DNA of 64,000 nucleotides from Bacteroidales bacterium (GTDB lineage: Bacteria; Bacteroidota; Bacteroidia; Bacteroidales; UBA1402), in the NCBI GenBank assembly GCA_017468435.1, contig JAFUIP010000003.1, positions 120,640 to 184,639 of the forward strand. The letters are read 5' to 3'. Position 1 is the first letter of the stretch, and every line of letters begins with the position of its first letter. Under the pieces are notes generated by a model. It was not told where the DNA came from. It did no database searches and saw only the letters and a list, made by a program, of their open reading frames with translations. This document shows, in pieces, positions 52,404-61,982 of this stretch. The translations under genes were made by a program, and so were the position numbers.

Positions 52404-53427
52404 GAAATAGCTGCAATGGTGCATCGGTGTACCAACCGTAGCCATTGCGGCGTTCGTATCCGATTTCAGAAATATCATACTTGACAACACCGTCCCTATC
52501 GGCACAGAAAGGACGGTTGGTATCCAATTCGCAGAAGCGTCCCCAAAGGTCGTTTCCCTTGGTGCTTTCCACCCAGCGGCGATCGCGCAAACCCTCTTCG
52601 TCAATGACATAAGTGATGCGATGATCGGTGATGCGGTTTGCGTCAAACCAAGCCATGGCAGCATGAACAGCTTCCTGAATGTCGGCAGAAGGATTGGGCA
52701 ATGACATGAGCAGATGCACGATGCCCACCGATTCCGAACCGCTCAGAGAAGGCAATTCGTAGGCACGGGCCTTGGCCGGAGCCAGGGTAAATTCGTCGTG
52801 TTGCGCACACCAAACCGTCTTGACGCCGTTCTGCACGTATTGCGTTTTCAAGATACAATCAATTCCTTTATCGAAAGAAGCCTGAATCTTTTTGTACATA
52901 GCTTCGTTCACAAAAGGCTCAAAGAGAGGATCGTGTTGCAGGATATGCCAAAACAACGTGAGCACATTCACCATGGCATTGTCGTTGTAAGTGATATGGG
53001 TGTAATAGCCTTTGTCGCGCGAAAATTGCTTGAAACCGCCGTTATCGTACTGCAAACTCAACATGAATTCTATGCCGCGCTTGAAGGCCTTCACATAACG
53101 TTTATCGGGATTTGCCTGATATTGATGCGCCAAAAAAACCAACTCGCTGTATGTAGCCTTATTATCTATGGTCGATTCCGAAATCTGCGCACGGATTTCC
53201 TTCAATTGCTTGCGTTCCTCCGGCGTCATTTCCTGACGATACTTGCGATAATTCTTGGACCAACCGCCATTGTCGCGTTGCATAAACAAGACATTCTCGG
53301 CCACAATCATCGATTCGGGAGAACCGTACCAATCGTCTCTTGCGGGGAAATATCCCTTGTGAAGCGGCATTGCCATCAGAGGCAACATCATCAAAGTAGC
53401 CATGAAGCTGCAGATAAATCTTCTCAT
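52369..53427 (-). CDS. PL10-type pectate lyase
   Basis: The 352-aa secreted protein has a signal peptide (MRRFICSFMATLMMLPLMA) and the alpha/alpha-barrel features of PL10: the N-terminal ...NVLFMQRDNGGWSKNYRKY, ...DNKATYSELVFLAHQY, ...LSLQYDNGGFKQF..., ...HITYNDNAMVNVL and the tail ...YDISEIGYERRNGYGWY. It splits homogalacturonan by beta-elimination. It converges on and overlaps the PL11 gene by 35 bp. No promoter box was found in the short gap to porZ. Confidence 0.88.
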   Translation of the reverse strand: MRRFICSFMATLMMLPLMAMPLHKGYFPARDDWYGSPESMIVAENVLFMQRDNGGWSKNYRKYRQEMTPEERKQLKEIRAQISESTIDNKATYSELVFLAHQYQANPDKRYVKAFKRGIEFMLSLQYDNGGFKQFSRDKGYYTHITYNDNAMVNVLTLFWHILQHDPLFEPFVNEAMYKKIQASFDKGIDCILKTQYVQNGVKTVWCAQHDEFTLAPAKARAYELPSLSGSESVGIVHLLMSLPNPSADIQEAVHAAMAWFDANRITDHRITYVIDEEGLRDRRWVESTKGNDLWGRFCELDTNRPFCADRDGVVKYDISEIGYERRNGYGWYTDAPLQLFPIYETWKQDLR

Positions 53428-53475
53428 TTTCTTTTAGTTTTATGGGAACAAGTCCCGGTTAGTATATCTATTTTT

Positions 53476-55866
53476 TTAATTGACCACCACAATCTTTGTC
53501 ACCACGCCGCTTTCGCCAAATTCATCGGTGGCATATACCAGGTAAACGCCCGTGGAAACGCGCATGCCATTGGGATGACTGAGGTTCCAAAGGAACTGAC
53601 CGCCCAAGGAAGTTCCCGATGCAATCAGATGTCCGTGGATATCGGTAATTTTCACTTGCGAATTTTCCATCAGCCCGCGCACCACCACATCGCCCACAAA
53701 CTCAGGACGCACCGGATTGGGATAAGCCGACACCGTCGAGAAGGAAGAGGCCGAGCGCACAGCGTCGCTGCGATACGACACCAGCCCAAGTTCTGTACCA
53801 AAGAAGACTTCGCCCGTTGCGGGATGCACCGCCACAGAATAAATGATGTTCGAGGGTAATGGGCTGTTCTCGGTGGTGAAATGATGAATGGTTTCCAGGC
53901 CGTCGGGCGAAAGCAGGTAAACGCCGTCGTTGTCGGTGCCTATCCATTTTCGGTTGGCAGCATCCACGGCGATGGCATGCACTCTGGCGTTCGACAAAAG
54001 ATAATCGGCTTCCATGGTGCCATCGTTGCGCGGCACTTTCACGCGGGTAAACGAAGGCGTCGTCACATCGAAAATCTGCTTAGAGGGCGACATGAGCAGC
54101 GGGCCATAGGTGGTGCCCAACCAAATGGTTCCATCCAGATCTTCCGCCATGCAATGCAAAGTCACCAAATCGACCGTTTTTCCATCTTGATCTACAAATT
54201 GACTGATCCAACGGGTTTTATCGTCTGAAAAATCGCTGAGCGTGCCATTGGTATCGAGCACGAAAAGTCCTGGATTGATACGTTCGGAATTCATCAGCGT
54301 CAAGCCGTTCGAGGCAAAGAGGATTTCGTCCCAAGAAGGCGCCATCCCAAAGAAATGACGGTAGGTCGGACTGAGCCATGAGCCATCGGGACGAATGATA
54401 TGAATGCCGCCTTTGCCGTTCATCATCTCGGAATTGAGCAACCAGAAATTGCCTTCTTTATCGAAGTTGGCCCCGTCCACGCGCACATAACGTTCGGGCA
54501 GATAATCGGGGAACATGGTTTCCAAGGGACTGTTGTTCCAAGTGTGACAGGTTTGCAATTCGCCCGCACGGAATTCCATGAGTCCATCGCCCCAAGTACA
54601 GGCAAAAATATGCTCAGCATCGGCCGGATCTATAGCGAAACTGACCACATCGCTGAAGGGGAATCCCAATTTCTCGGCCAGTTCATCGGCAGGCTCCACC
54701 AGAGAAATCCATTCACCATCATCGTAGGCCAGCAAAGCACCTTTCCAGTTGTAACGATCGCCCCAACGTCCGCCGCCGGCAATATACAGCACATCGTCTT
54801 TGACAAACATTTTCCAAGCCGTATTCGTGAGCGGTCCGTTCGGAACAATATCTTCGTCCACGCATTCGTAACAATCTTCTGCCTCATTATACTCCCAGAC
54901 ACTGAGGCCCTTATCTCCCGAAGCCGCATACATGCGCGAAGCATCCTCGCTAAAATCGACGCGAACATTCTCGTAATAACGATCCTTTATTTCGCCATCC
55001 ACCTTATACTTTATCAGACTGCCGTCCGGACGATGGATACCGGTCACAAAATCAGGACGATAAAGAATCAGATGGTCGCCATCGACAGCCATGTCGTGGA
55101 TATCGGAATAATACTGAAAACGAAGCGTCCATTCCTGATCTTCAGGGAAATAGCTGTAAATTTTCATACCGGTGCCAACCAACATTTCACCTTGCCATTC
55201 GGCCAAAAGACTTGGCTCGGGATAAACATACATTTTCAACTTTTTCCAATAGGAAAAATCCAGCAAATTATCTTTCGTATGTCCTTGATACAGACCCTTG
55301 TCGGTGGCCAGATAATAGCAGGAATCTATCATCAGCACATCGCTTATTTTCAGGTAAGAGCCATCTTCCTGACGAAACATGTAGGTCTCGCTGATTTCCT
55401 GTTTTTCCACATCCACCAAAAGCGCGCAGACATTGGTAGCCAAAAAGGCGTATTTGCCGAACATTCTCACGCGGTTCACGGTTTTGTCGGAAGCGATGGC
55501 CTTGTCGCGATAATCGGAAAGATGCTGAATGTCGCCCTGCAGGCTGCAAAGGTCCATATTTCCATCGGAATAGACCAACAGCAGCGTCTCAGTGGCCTCA
55601 TTATAAGAAAGATGCTGAATATTCCCGCTACTCAATCCGTCCATGACGCTGTATGCCTCGATAGCCTCGTCTTGCGGATCGTACGAAAACAATTTACCAT
55701 TCGAAACGACATACACTTTCTGCGGCGTCTTCAATACATTCTCGGCCGAGGCATACGAAAAATGAGTACGCCACTCGCCTATACGCATCTGTGCGAGAAG
55801 AACTTGCGGCAACATCATGAACAGACTTGCCCACAAAACCAGCAGATATGTAAGTCTATTTCTCAC
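53476..55866 (-). CDS. porZ: T9SS component PorZ, two-component-propeller protein with sorting-domain-like C-terminus
   Basis: The 796-aa exported protein begins with a signal peptide and QMRIGEWRTHFSYASAENVL, the typical PorZ start. Two beta-propellers follow (repeats such as ...MDGLSSGNIQHLSYNEATETLLL and ...PLPSNIIYSVAVHPATGEVFFGTE). A C-terminal CTD-like sandwich carries ...SAYPNPVRPEFVGDVVVRGLM...GVYLVYATDEFGESG. In P. gingivalis PorZ binds anionic LPS and helps the attachment complex that links cargo to it. Length is close to that protein. It lies ten bases after nadA-rdgB. Confidence 0.88.
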   Translation of the reverse strand: MRNRLTYLLVLWASLFMMLPQVLLAQMRIGEWRTHFSYASAENVLKTPQKVYVVSNGKLFSYDPQDEAIEAYSVMDGLSSGNIQHLSYNEATETLLLVYSDGNMDLCSLQGDIQHLSDYRDKAIASDKTVNRVRMFGKYAFLATNVCALLVDVEKQEISETYMFRQEDGSYLKISDVLMIDSCYYLATDKGLYQGHTKDNLLDFSYWKKLKMYVYPEPSLLAEWQGEMLVGTGMKIYSYFPEDQEWTLRFQYYSDIHDMAVDGDHLILYRPDFVTGIHRPDGSLIKYKVDGEIKDRYYENVRVDFSEDASRMYAASGDKGLSVWEYNEAEDCYECVDEDIVPNGPLTNTAWKMFVKDDVLYIAGGGRWGDRYNWKGALLAYDDGEWISLVEPADELAEKLGFPFSDVVSFAIDPADAEHIFACTWGDGLMEFRAGELQTCHTWNNSPLETMFPDYLPERYVRVDGANFDKEGNFWLLNSEMMNGKGGIHIIRPDGSWLSPTYRHFFGMAPSWDEILFASNGLTLMNSERINPGLFVLDTNGTLSDFSDDKTRWISQFVDQDGKTVDLVTLHCMAEDLDGTIWLGTTYGPLLMSPSKQIFDVTTPSFTRVKVPRNDGTMEADYLLSNARVHAIAVDAANRKWIGTDNDGVYLLSPDGLETIHHFTTENSPLPSNIIYSVAVHPATGEVFFGTELGLVSYRSDAVRSASSFSTVSAYPNPVRPEFVGDVVVRGLMENSQVKITDIHGHLIASGTSLGGQFLWNLSHPNGMRVSTGVYLVYATDEFGESGVVTKIVVVN

Positions 55867-55875
55867 TTAATCGGG

Positions 55876-57405
55876 TCAATGATTCAACAAATAATCGGCA
55901 AAAGCTTGCACCGCACGTCCACGATGACTGATCTTGTTTTTTTCGTCGGGACCCATTTCGGCAAAGGTCTGGTCGAATCCTTCCGGACGGAACACCGGAT
56001 CGTAGCCGAAGCCCTTTTCGCCCACGCGATCGGGTGTGATTTCGCCACGCACCTCGCCTTCGAAAAGATATTCCTTGCCGCCTTGAATAAGGGCAATGAC
56101 CGTTCTGAAGCGGGCTTTACGATTTTCTACACCTTGCATCACACGCAGAATCTTATCGACATTCTGTTCGAAAGTGCAACCTTCGCCGGCAAAACGCGCG
56201 GTATAGACACCGGGGCCACCATCCAAGGCTTCCACTTCCAGACCCGTATCGTCGGCAAAGCAGTCGAGACCATATTTTTCGTACACGTAACGCGCTTTCT
56301 GCAAGGCATTTCCGGCTAAAGTATCGGAGGTTTCAGGAATTTCTTCGTTGCAACCCAATTGCGAAAGATTGATAATATCCACCTTATCTTTCAGAATAGC
56401 AGACACTTCCGAGGTCTTATGCACATTATGCGTGGCAAACACCAACTTAGGCAAAGCCTTGGAAGCCTGCTTGGGAGCCACCGACAAGGCCAACATTCTT
56501 TCGATAGGTTTGATAGCCGCCTCTGCAACTGATTCGTCCACAATAACTTCAGGCGTTTCGTCGCGCAAGCAGAGGTACAGTTTTTCGAGCGTGTTCATGC
56601 GCATATAGTCGCAGACATTTTCGGAAGAAGAGCCCTGCGGAGGTGCGGGAATGAATTGCTTGTCGGGACAAAGACGCTGCATCTCGAAGAGCACGCCCGA
56701 TTCCGTTGCCACAATAAATTGCTTGGCATCAGACTTTTGCACGTAGGTAATGAGCGCCGCCGTCGAGCCGACGAAATCGGAGAAATCGGCCACGGCCTGT
56801 TTGCATTCAGGATGCGAAACCACCTGAGCCTGAGGATATTGCGCCTTGAGCGCCTTTATTTTATCTATTGAGAATTGTTCGTGCACATGGCAAGCGCCGT
56901 CCCAAAGCAACATCTGCCTGCCGGTGAGCATGTTGATGTAATTGCCCAAGTTTCTGTCGGGCCCGAAAATAATCTTTTCATCCTTGGGGAAAGATTCCAC
57001 AATCTGCACGGCGTTGGTAGAAGTGACCACCACATCGGTAAGCGCCTTCACGGCGGCAGAAGTGTTCACGTAACTGATTACCGTATAACCCGGATGAGCC
57101 TCTTTATAAGCCTTCAAGGCAGCTGCCTGACAACTGTCAGCCAAAGAGCAACCGGCTTTCACATCGGGAATAAGCACCTTTTTTTCGGGAGAGATAATCT
57201 TCGCGGTTTCGGCCATGAAATGCACTCCACACATCACAATGATATCGGCATCGGTCTTCGCAGCCTGTTGGGCCAAAGCCAGGCTATCGCCAATAAAATC
57301 AGCCACTTCCTGAATATCTTTTTCCTGATAATAGTGGGCCATGATGACGGCCTTCTTTTCGCGGCGCAAACGATTGATCTCCGCTACCAAATATTCTTTT
57401 TCCAT
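55876..57405 (-). CDS. nadA: Fusion of quinolinate synthase NadA and non-canonical purine NTP pyrophosphatase RdgB
   Basis: The 509-aa chain holds two complete enzymes. Residues 1 to about 305 are NadA, which condenses iminoaspartate with dihydroxyacetone phosphate for NAD synthesis. Its 4Fe-4S ligands are C86 (KAGCSLAD), C172 (GACHVHEQ) and C265 (ENVCDYM), with spacing as in the family. From about 319 the chain reads LPKLVFATHNVHKTSEVSAI, the standard RdgB/HAM1 N-terminus, followed by ...FADDTGLEVEALDGGPGVYTARFAG and ...FGYDPVF...SHRGRAV to the end. RdgB removes ITP, XTP and dITP. A 15-residue linker joins them, with no stop or internal ATG at the junction. A -7 box precedes the gene and porZ follows at 10 bp. 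Confidence 0.92.
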   Translation of the reverse strand: MEKEYLVAEINRLRREKKAVIMAHYYQEKDIQEVADFIGDSLALAQQAAKTDADIIVMCGVHFMAETAKIISPEKKVLIPDVKAGCSLADSCQAAALKAYKEAHPGYTVISYVNTSAAVKALTDVVVTSTNAVQIVESFPKDEKIIFGPDRNLGNYINMLTGRQMLLWDGACHVHEQFSIDKIKALKAQYPQAQVVSHPECKQAVADFSDFVGSTAALITYVQKSDAKQFIVATESGVLFEMQRLCPDKQFIPAPPQGSSSENVCDYMRMNTLEKLYLCLRDETPEVIVDESVAEAAIKPIERMLALSVAPKQASKALPKLVFATHNVHKTSEVSAILKDKVDIINLSQLGCNEEIPETSDTLAGNALQKARYVYEKYGLDCFADDTGLEVEALDGGPGVYTARFAGEGCTFEQNVDKILRVMQGVENRKARFRTVIALIQGGKEYLFEGEVRGEITPDRVGEKGFGYDPVFRPEGFDQTFAEMGPDEKNKISHRGRAVQAFADYLLNH

Positions 57406-57444
57406 AATGTTTTCAACGAATCATCAATATTTTCAATGAAGTAG

Positions 57445-57452
57445 CAAAAATA
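57445..57452 (-). promoter_or_regulatory. -7 box of the nadA-rdgB/porZ promoter
   Basis: On the minus strand the site reads TATTTTTG, 39 bp before the ATG. Confidence 0.6.
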
Positions 57453-57547
57453 ATGTAAGGCAATAAGAGAACAAAGAATCTTAACTAAAATTTTGATTGT
57501 ATATTTTCTGCATAATTAACGAATATAAAATAAATATTCACTATTTC

Positions 57548-57578
57548 TTGCATAAATTTTATACAGATATTATTTTTG
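57548..57578 (+). promoter_or_regulatory. Distal promoter of the 2-oxoacid oxidoreductase operon
   Basis: TTG (57548-57550), a 20-bp spacer and TATTTTTG (57571-57578) match the consensus. Confidence 0.7.
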
Positions 57579-57587
57579 CGGCCGTTT

Positions 57588-57617
57588 TTGAAAGATATAT
57601 GAAAATATCTACTTTTG
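57588..57617 (+). promoter_or_regulatory. Proximal promoter of the 2-oxoacid oxidoreductase operon
   Basis: TTG (57588-57590), a 19-bp spacer and TACTTTTG (57610-57617) form a second complete promoter. The ATG at 57642 would follow a leader of about 20 nt. This excludes a TTG start at 57615 inside the -7 box. Confidence 0.7.
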
Positions 57618-57641
57618 TCAGAACTATTTCAAATTATAACT

Positions 57642-59483
57642 ATGATAGTAACCCACAAAGAATTAGACAAGGCTGTCATCCGATTTTGCGGTGACTCGGG
57701 CGACGGTATGCAATTGACCGGAACGCTGTTTTCTACCTTGTCTGCCGTATTCGGCAACGAGATTTCCACTTTTCCCGACTATCCCGCAGAAATGCGTGCC
57801 CCGCAAGGTTCGCTGAGCGGTGTGTCCGGTTATCAGGTTCACATCGGTTCATCGAGCATCTACACGCCCGGCGACTTGGCCGACGTGCTTATCGCCATGA
57901 ATCCGGCAGCGCTCAAGACCAATGTCCGCAACATGAAGCGCGATGCCGTAGTCATCATCGACGAAGACACCTTTGATGCTTCGGGCCTGGAAAAAGCCGA
58001 ATTCAAAACAGACGATCCCATCAAGGAACTGAAAATAGAAAGTGCGCAGATTGTATCGGTGCCCATCACCTCGCTCACCAAGGCCAGCTTGGCCGACAGC
58101 GGCATGGACAACAAGAGCATCCTGCGTTGCAAGAATATGTTTGCCCTCGGATTGGTATGCTGGCTTTTCAGCAAACCTCTGGAAGAAGCCGAACACCTGC
58201 TCAGCAATAAATTCGGAAAGAAACCCACCCTGCTGCAAGCCAACCTGAAAGTAATGAACGACGGTTACAATTATGGCCACAACATTCATGCTTCGGTTTC
58301 CACCTACAGCGTCAATCCTTCGCATTTGGAAAAGGGCATCTACACCGACGTCAAAGGAAATCAGGCTACCGCTTGGGGATTGATTGCCGCCAGCGAAAAA
58401 TCTGGCCTGCCTTTGTTCCTGGGTAGTTATCCTATCACGCCTGCCACCGACATCTTGCACGAATTGTCGGCACGTAAAGATTTGGGTGTCAAGACGGTTC
58501 AGGCCGAAGACGAAATTGCCGGCGTTTGTACAGCCATTGGTGCAGCTTACGCGGGCAACTTGGCAGCCACTTCTACTTCAGGCCCCGGTATCGCACTCAA
58601 GAGCGAAGCCATCGGTTTGGCCGTCATGGCAGAATTGCCTTTGGTCATCATCGACGTGCAGCGTGGCGGCCCATCGACCGGACTGCCCACCAAGGCCGAA
58701 CAGACCGACCTTTTGCAAGCCCTTTACGGACGTAACGGAGAATCTCCTGCCGTGGTGATTGCCGCCAGCACGCCCGCCAACTGTTTCGACTATGCTTTCC
58801 AGGCCGCCAAAATAGCCGTGGAACACATGACGCCCGTCTTCTTGATGACCGACGCATTCTTAGCCAATGGTTCTTCAGCTTGGAGAATTCCCGACATGAA
58901 CACATATCCTGCCATCAAAGCGCCTTTCGTTACGGAAGACATGCAAGGCAAATGGGCGCCTTATCTGCGCAATGCCGACAATCTGGTACGTTACTGGGCC
59001 GTTCCCGGCACGGAAGGATTTGCCCATCGCATCGGTGGTTTGGAAAAGGATGCCAACAGCGGCGTTATCTCTACCGACCCAGCCAACCATCAGTTGATGA
59101 CCGATTTGCGTCAGGCCAAGATTGACAAGATTGCCGATTATATTCCTCAGCTCCAGATAGAAGGCAATGCCGACGCAGATGTTTTGGTTGTAGGTTGGGG
59201 CGGTACGTACGGACATTTGTACGCCGCCGTGGAAGAATTGAACAAGGAAGGAAAAGCCTGCGCATTGGCTCACTTCAACTATATCAACCCGCTGCCCAAG
59301 AACACTGCTGAAGTGCTTTCTAAATACAAGAAAATCATCGTTTGCGAACTGAACAACGGACAATTTGCCGCCTACTTGCGCTCCAAGATGCCGATGCCTC
59401 TCAACATCAGCCAATTGAACAAGGTAGAAGCCCAGCCTTTTGCCGTGGAAGAAGTGAAAGCAGCTGTCAATAAACTTTTCTAA
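57642..59483 (+). CDS. korA: 2-oxoacid:acceptor oxidoreductase, alpha subunit with fused gamma domain
   Basis: The 613-aa subunit combines an N-terminal gamma domain (...VIRFCGDSGDGMQLTGTLFS..., residues 1 to about 200) and the pyrimidine-binding alpha domain with SYPITPATDILHELS and ...STSGPGIALKSEAIGLA. With the beta subunit it oxidises a 2-oxoacid, most likely 2-oxoglutarate, to acyl-CoA with ferredoxin as acceptor, or runs in reverse. The two-subunit form without built-in ferredoxin domain is the 2-oxoglutarate type common in Bacteroidales. Tandem promoters drive it; korB follows at 20 bp. Confidence 0.93.
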   Translation: MIVTHKELDKAVIRFCGDSGDGMQLTGTLFSTLSAVFGNEISTFPDYPAEMRAPQGSLSGVSGYQVHIGSSSIYTPGDLADVLIAMNPAALKTNVRNMKRDAVVIIDEDTFDASGLEKAEFKTDDPIKELKIESAQIVSVPITSLTKASLADSGMDNKSILRCKNMFALGLVCWLFSKPLEEAEHLLSNKFGKKPTLLQANLKVMNDGYNYGHNIHASVSTYSVNPSHLEKGIYTDVKGNQATAWGLIAASEKSGLPLFLGSYPITPATDILHELSARKDLGVKTVQAEDEIAGVCTAIGAAYAGNLAATSTSGPGIALKSEAIGLAVMAELPLVIIDVQRGGPSTGLPTKAEQTDLLQALYGRNGESPAVVIAASTPANCFDYAFQAAKIAVEHMTPVFLMTDAFLANGSSAWRIPDMNTYPAIKAPFVTEDMQGKWAPYLRNADNLVRYWAVPGTEGFAHRIGGLEKDANSGVISTDPANHQLMTDLRQAKIDKIADYIPQLQIEGNADADVLVVGWGGTYGHLYAAVEELNKEGKACALAHFNYINPLPKNTAEVLSKYKKIIVCELNNGQFAAYLRSKMPMPLNISQLNKVEAQPFAVEEVKAAVNKLF

Positions 59484-59503
59484 AGGATTAAAACACAGAA
59501 ATT

Positions 59504-60517
59504 ATGGAACTTAAATATGCTCCCAAAGATTATAAAAGCAGCGGCAAAGTAAAATGGTGCCCTGGTTGTGGTGACCATGCCGTGCTGAATACCTTGCACA
59601 AAGCCATGGCAGAATTGGGCGTTCAACCCGATCAGATTGCCGTCATTTCGGGTATCGGTTGTTCTTCGCGTCTGCCTTATTATATGAACACTTACGGTTT
59701 CCACACCATTCACGGACGTGCTTCGGCCATCGCTACCGGTGTGAAGACCGCCAATCCCGAACTCACCGTTTGGCAAGTGACCGGCGACGGAGACTGTCTG
59801 GCCATAGGTGGTAACCACTTCATTCACGCCGTGCGTCGCAACATCGACTTGAACATCATCTTGATGAACAACCGCATTTATGGTTTGACAAAGGGTCAAT
59901 ACTCGCCCACTTCGCCCAAAGGCTTCGTTTCGAAATCATCGCCTTACGGCACTGTGGAAGAGCCATTCCGTCCGGCAGAACTCACCTTCGGCGCTCGCGG
60001 CCAATTCTTTGCCCGCATCCTCGACGTCGATTTGAAAAATTCTCAGGAAGTGCTCGTGAAAGCCGCTCAGCATAAGGGCGCATCGGTGGTGGAAGCGCTT
60101 GTCAACTGCGTTATCTTCAACGACGGCACGCACAAGGACATTTCCGATAAGGAAACCCGCGACGACCGCGTCATTTACCTGCGCCACGGCGAAAAGATGA
60201 TTTTCGGCAAGAACCGCGACAAAGGTCTGATGCTGGACGGCTTCAACCTGAAAGTGGTGACCATTGGCGAAAACGGCATCACAGAAGACGATATTCTAAC
60301 CCACGACGCTCATTGCCAAGACAGTACCCTTCACTTCAAGTTGGGTACCATGTGCGGCCCCGATTATCCTGTTGCTTTGGGTGTCATTCGAGAAGTGGAA
60401 GCGCCTACCTACGATGCCGCTGTGGAAGAACAGATTCAGGAAGTTCAAGCAAAACGCCCGCAGGTGAAATGTCTGAACGACTTTTTCAAAACTTTGGAAA
60501 CCTGGGAAATCAAATGA
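59504..60517 (+). CDS. korB: 2-oxoacid:acceptor oxidoreductase, beta subunit
   Basis: The 337-aa thiamine-diphosphate-binding subunit contains KWCPGCGDHAVL (cluster cysteines), the TPP motif GDGDCLAIGGNHF through ...NIILMNNRIYGLTKGQYSPTS, and ...PCGTVEEPF-like region typical of KorB. It forms the heterodimer with KorA. Its TGA overlaps the ATG of the next gene by four bases (ATGA), so a secreted hydrolase is coupled to it. Confidence 0.94.
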   Translation: MELKYAPKDYKSSGKVKWCPGCGDHAVLNTLHKAMAELGVQPDQIAVISGIGCSSRLPYYMNTYGFHTIHGRASAIATGVKTANPELTVWQVTGDGDCLAIGGNHFIHAVRRNIDLNIILMNNRIYGLTKGQYSPTSPKGFVSKSSPYGTVEEPFRPAELTFGARGQFFARILDVDLKNSQEVLVKAAQHKGASVVEALVNCVIFNDGTHKDISDKETRDDRVIYLRHGEKMIFGKNRDKGLMLDGFNLKVVTIGENGITEDDILTHDAHCQDSTLHFKLGTMCGPDYPVALGVIREVEAPTYDAAVEEQIQEVQAKRPQVKCLNDFFKTLETWEIK

Positions 60518-61713
60518 AACTTTATAAAACTTTATGTATCATAGGGATAGCATTAATGTGCTGTCCCTTTTACAGTTTTGCGCAAAAGAAAAAGCAGCCT
60601 TTCGTTTGGCAGGAATCATCCACCGACACTTGTCTGTATTTTGGTTTGCAAAGGGAAATGCCCGTCTTTTTGAACCAGGCCCGCGAAAGCCTCAGCTACC
60701 CTATGGCTTGGCAGAATCAACCCAAAAAGGCCAAGTATAAGAAATGGCGCGAAGCGGCCAGACAGGTCGTTTTCGATTGCATGGGCACATTGCCTCCCGC
60801 GCCTCAGCAATTCGACAGCAAGATCATCGACAGCGAAGACAGAGGCAATTACATCGCGTACAAGATAGAGTTCAACATCTCGGCCTGGGAACGCATTCCG
60901 GCTTACTTGCTGAAACCCAAGGGAGAAGGTCCTTTCCCGGCTGTGGTGATGCTACACGATCATGGTGCCAAATTCTCTATCGGTAAAGAAAAAATGGTGA
61001 AGCCTTTCCGCGTGAGTGAAGCCTGTATGCAGGAAGCCGAAAAATGGTCGGTGCAATGTTACGACGGCAGCTACGCAGGCGATTTCTACGCTTCGAAGGG
61101 CTACGTGGTTTTGGCCATCGACGCAATTTTCTGGGGCGAACGCGGACGCAAGGAAGGCGTGGATTACGATGGACAGCAAGCTCTTGCCGCCAACCTGCAA
61201 CAATTGGGCATGAGCCTTTGCGGCGTCATCACCGCCGACGACATCCGCTCGGCCGAGTTCCTGCAATCGCTCGACTATGTAGATAAGGACCGACTTTTCT
61301 GTCTGGGATTCTCCATGGGCGCACACCGAGCCTGGATGCTCAATGCCTGCAGCGACGTGGTGAAAGGCGGCGTGGCCATTTGCTGGATCACCAACACCGA
61401 TCAACAGATGAGCAGCGAAAATCATCGCAACACCGGCGGCAGCGTTTACACCATGTCTTTGCCCTTCATTCGCAACTATTTGGATTTCCCGCACGTGGCC
61501 AGCATCGCATGTCCGAAACCCATGTATTTCATCAACGGAAGCAGCGACAAATTGTTCCCGGTGAAAGGCGTGCAGGAATCGTACGACAGCATGCGCGAAG
61601 TATGGGAAAGCCAAGGTCATGGCAAGGATTTTCGTGCCGAAATATGGGATTCGCCTCACTTTTTCAGCCGGAAAATGCAGGAAGCCACGCTGGAATTCTT
61701 GAATCAATATTAG
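60514..61713 (+). CDS. Secreted alpha/beta-hydrolase (acetyl xylan esterase/Abhydrolase_7-like)
   Basis: The 399-aa protein has a signal peptide (MKLYKTLCIIGIALMCCPFYSFA) and an esterase-type alpha/beta-hydrolase domain. Visible are NISAWERIPAYLLKPKGEGP, VVMLHDHGAKFS with a Gly-rich oxyanion loop, the nucleophile elbow LGFSMGAHRAW, the acid region ...YFINGSSDKLFPV and the late His ...WDSPHFFSRK. It resembles the Abhydrolase_7/carbohydrate-esterase proteins of Bacteroidota. It overlaps korB by four bases but has no metabolic link to it, so coupling may be accidental. A carbohydrate deacetylase fits the pectin genes nearby but is inference. The gene is followed by a terminator. Confidence 0.78.
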   Translation: MKLYKTLCIIGIALMCCPFYSFAQKKKQPFVWQESSTDTCLYFGLQREMPVFLNQARESLSYPMAWQNQPKKAKYKKWREAARQVVFDCMGTLPPAPQQFDSKIIDSEDRGNYIAYKIEFNISAWERIPAYLLKPKGEGPFPAVVMLHDHGAKFSIGKEKMVKPFRVSEACMQEAEKWSVQCYDGSYAGDFYASKGYVVLAIDAIFWGERGRKEGVDYDGQQALAANLQQLGMSLCGVITADDIRSAEFLQSLDYVDKDRLFCLGFSMGAHRAWMLNACSDVVKGGVAICWITNTDQQMSSENHRNTGGSVYTMSLPFIRNYLDFPHVASIACPKPMYFINGSSDKLFPVKGVQESYDSMREVWESQGHGKDFRAEIWDSPHFFSRKMQEATLEFLNQY

Positions 61714-61749
61714 ATTTCCAAGCGCGACATAAAGACATAACATAAGGAG

Positions 61750-61790
61750 GCTGATTCAAGATTTTTATATTTTGAATCAGCTTTGTTTTT
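61750..61790 (+). terminator. Terminator after the korAB-hydrolase unit
   Basis: The perfect 10-bp stem GCTGATTCAA / TTGAATCAGC (61750-61759 with 61772-61781) is followed by TTTGTTTTT. Confidence 0.85.
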
Positions 61791-61897
61791 ATTTGTATAA
61801 ATACCTCATTATCAGAAGATTAACATTATTTAAGAATAAGTTTGAAGCTTTGAGGTTTTTTCTCCATTTATGAGTTTTTATACTCCGTTTTTGTTTA

Positions 61898-61905
61898 TAT
61901 CTTTG
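61898..61905 (+). promoter_or_regulatory. -7 box of the pckA promoter
   Basis: TATCTTTG matches TAnnTTTG. A leader of about 75 nt follows to the ATG at 61983. Confidence 0.7.
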
Positions 61906-61982
61906 CAATCGGAAAAAATTTGGCTTTCGAAAGAGAGACAGAAATTGAAGTAGTATAAAACAACATAATTAATTCACAAACA

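Noticed and set aside
54400..56319. 639-residue plus-strand frame across porZ and nadA-rdgB
   Set aside because: Antisense shadow spanning two real genes, no domain.
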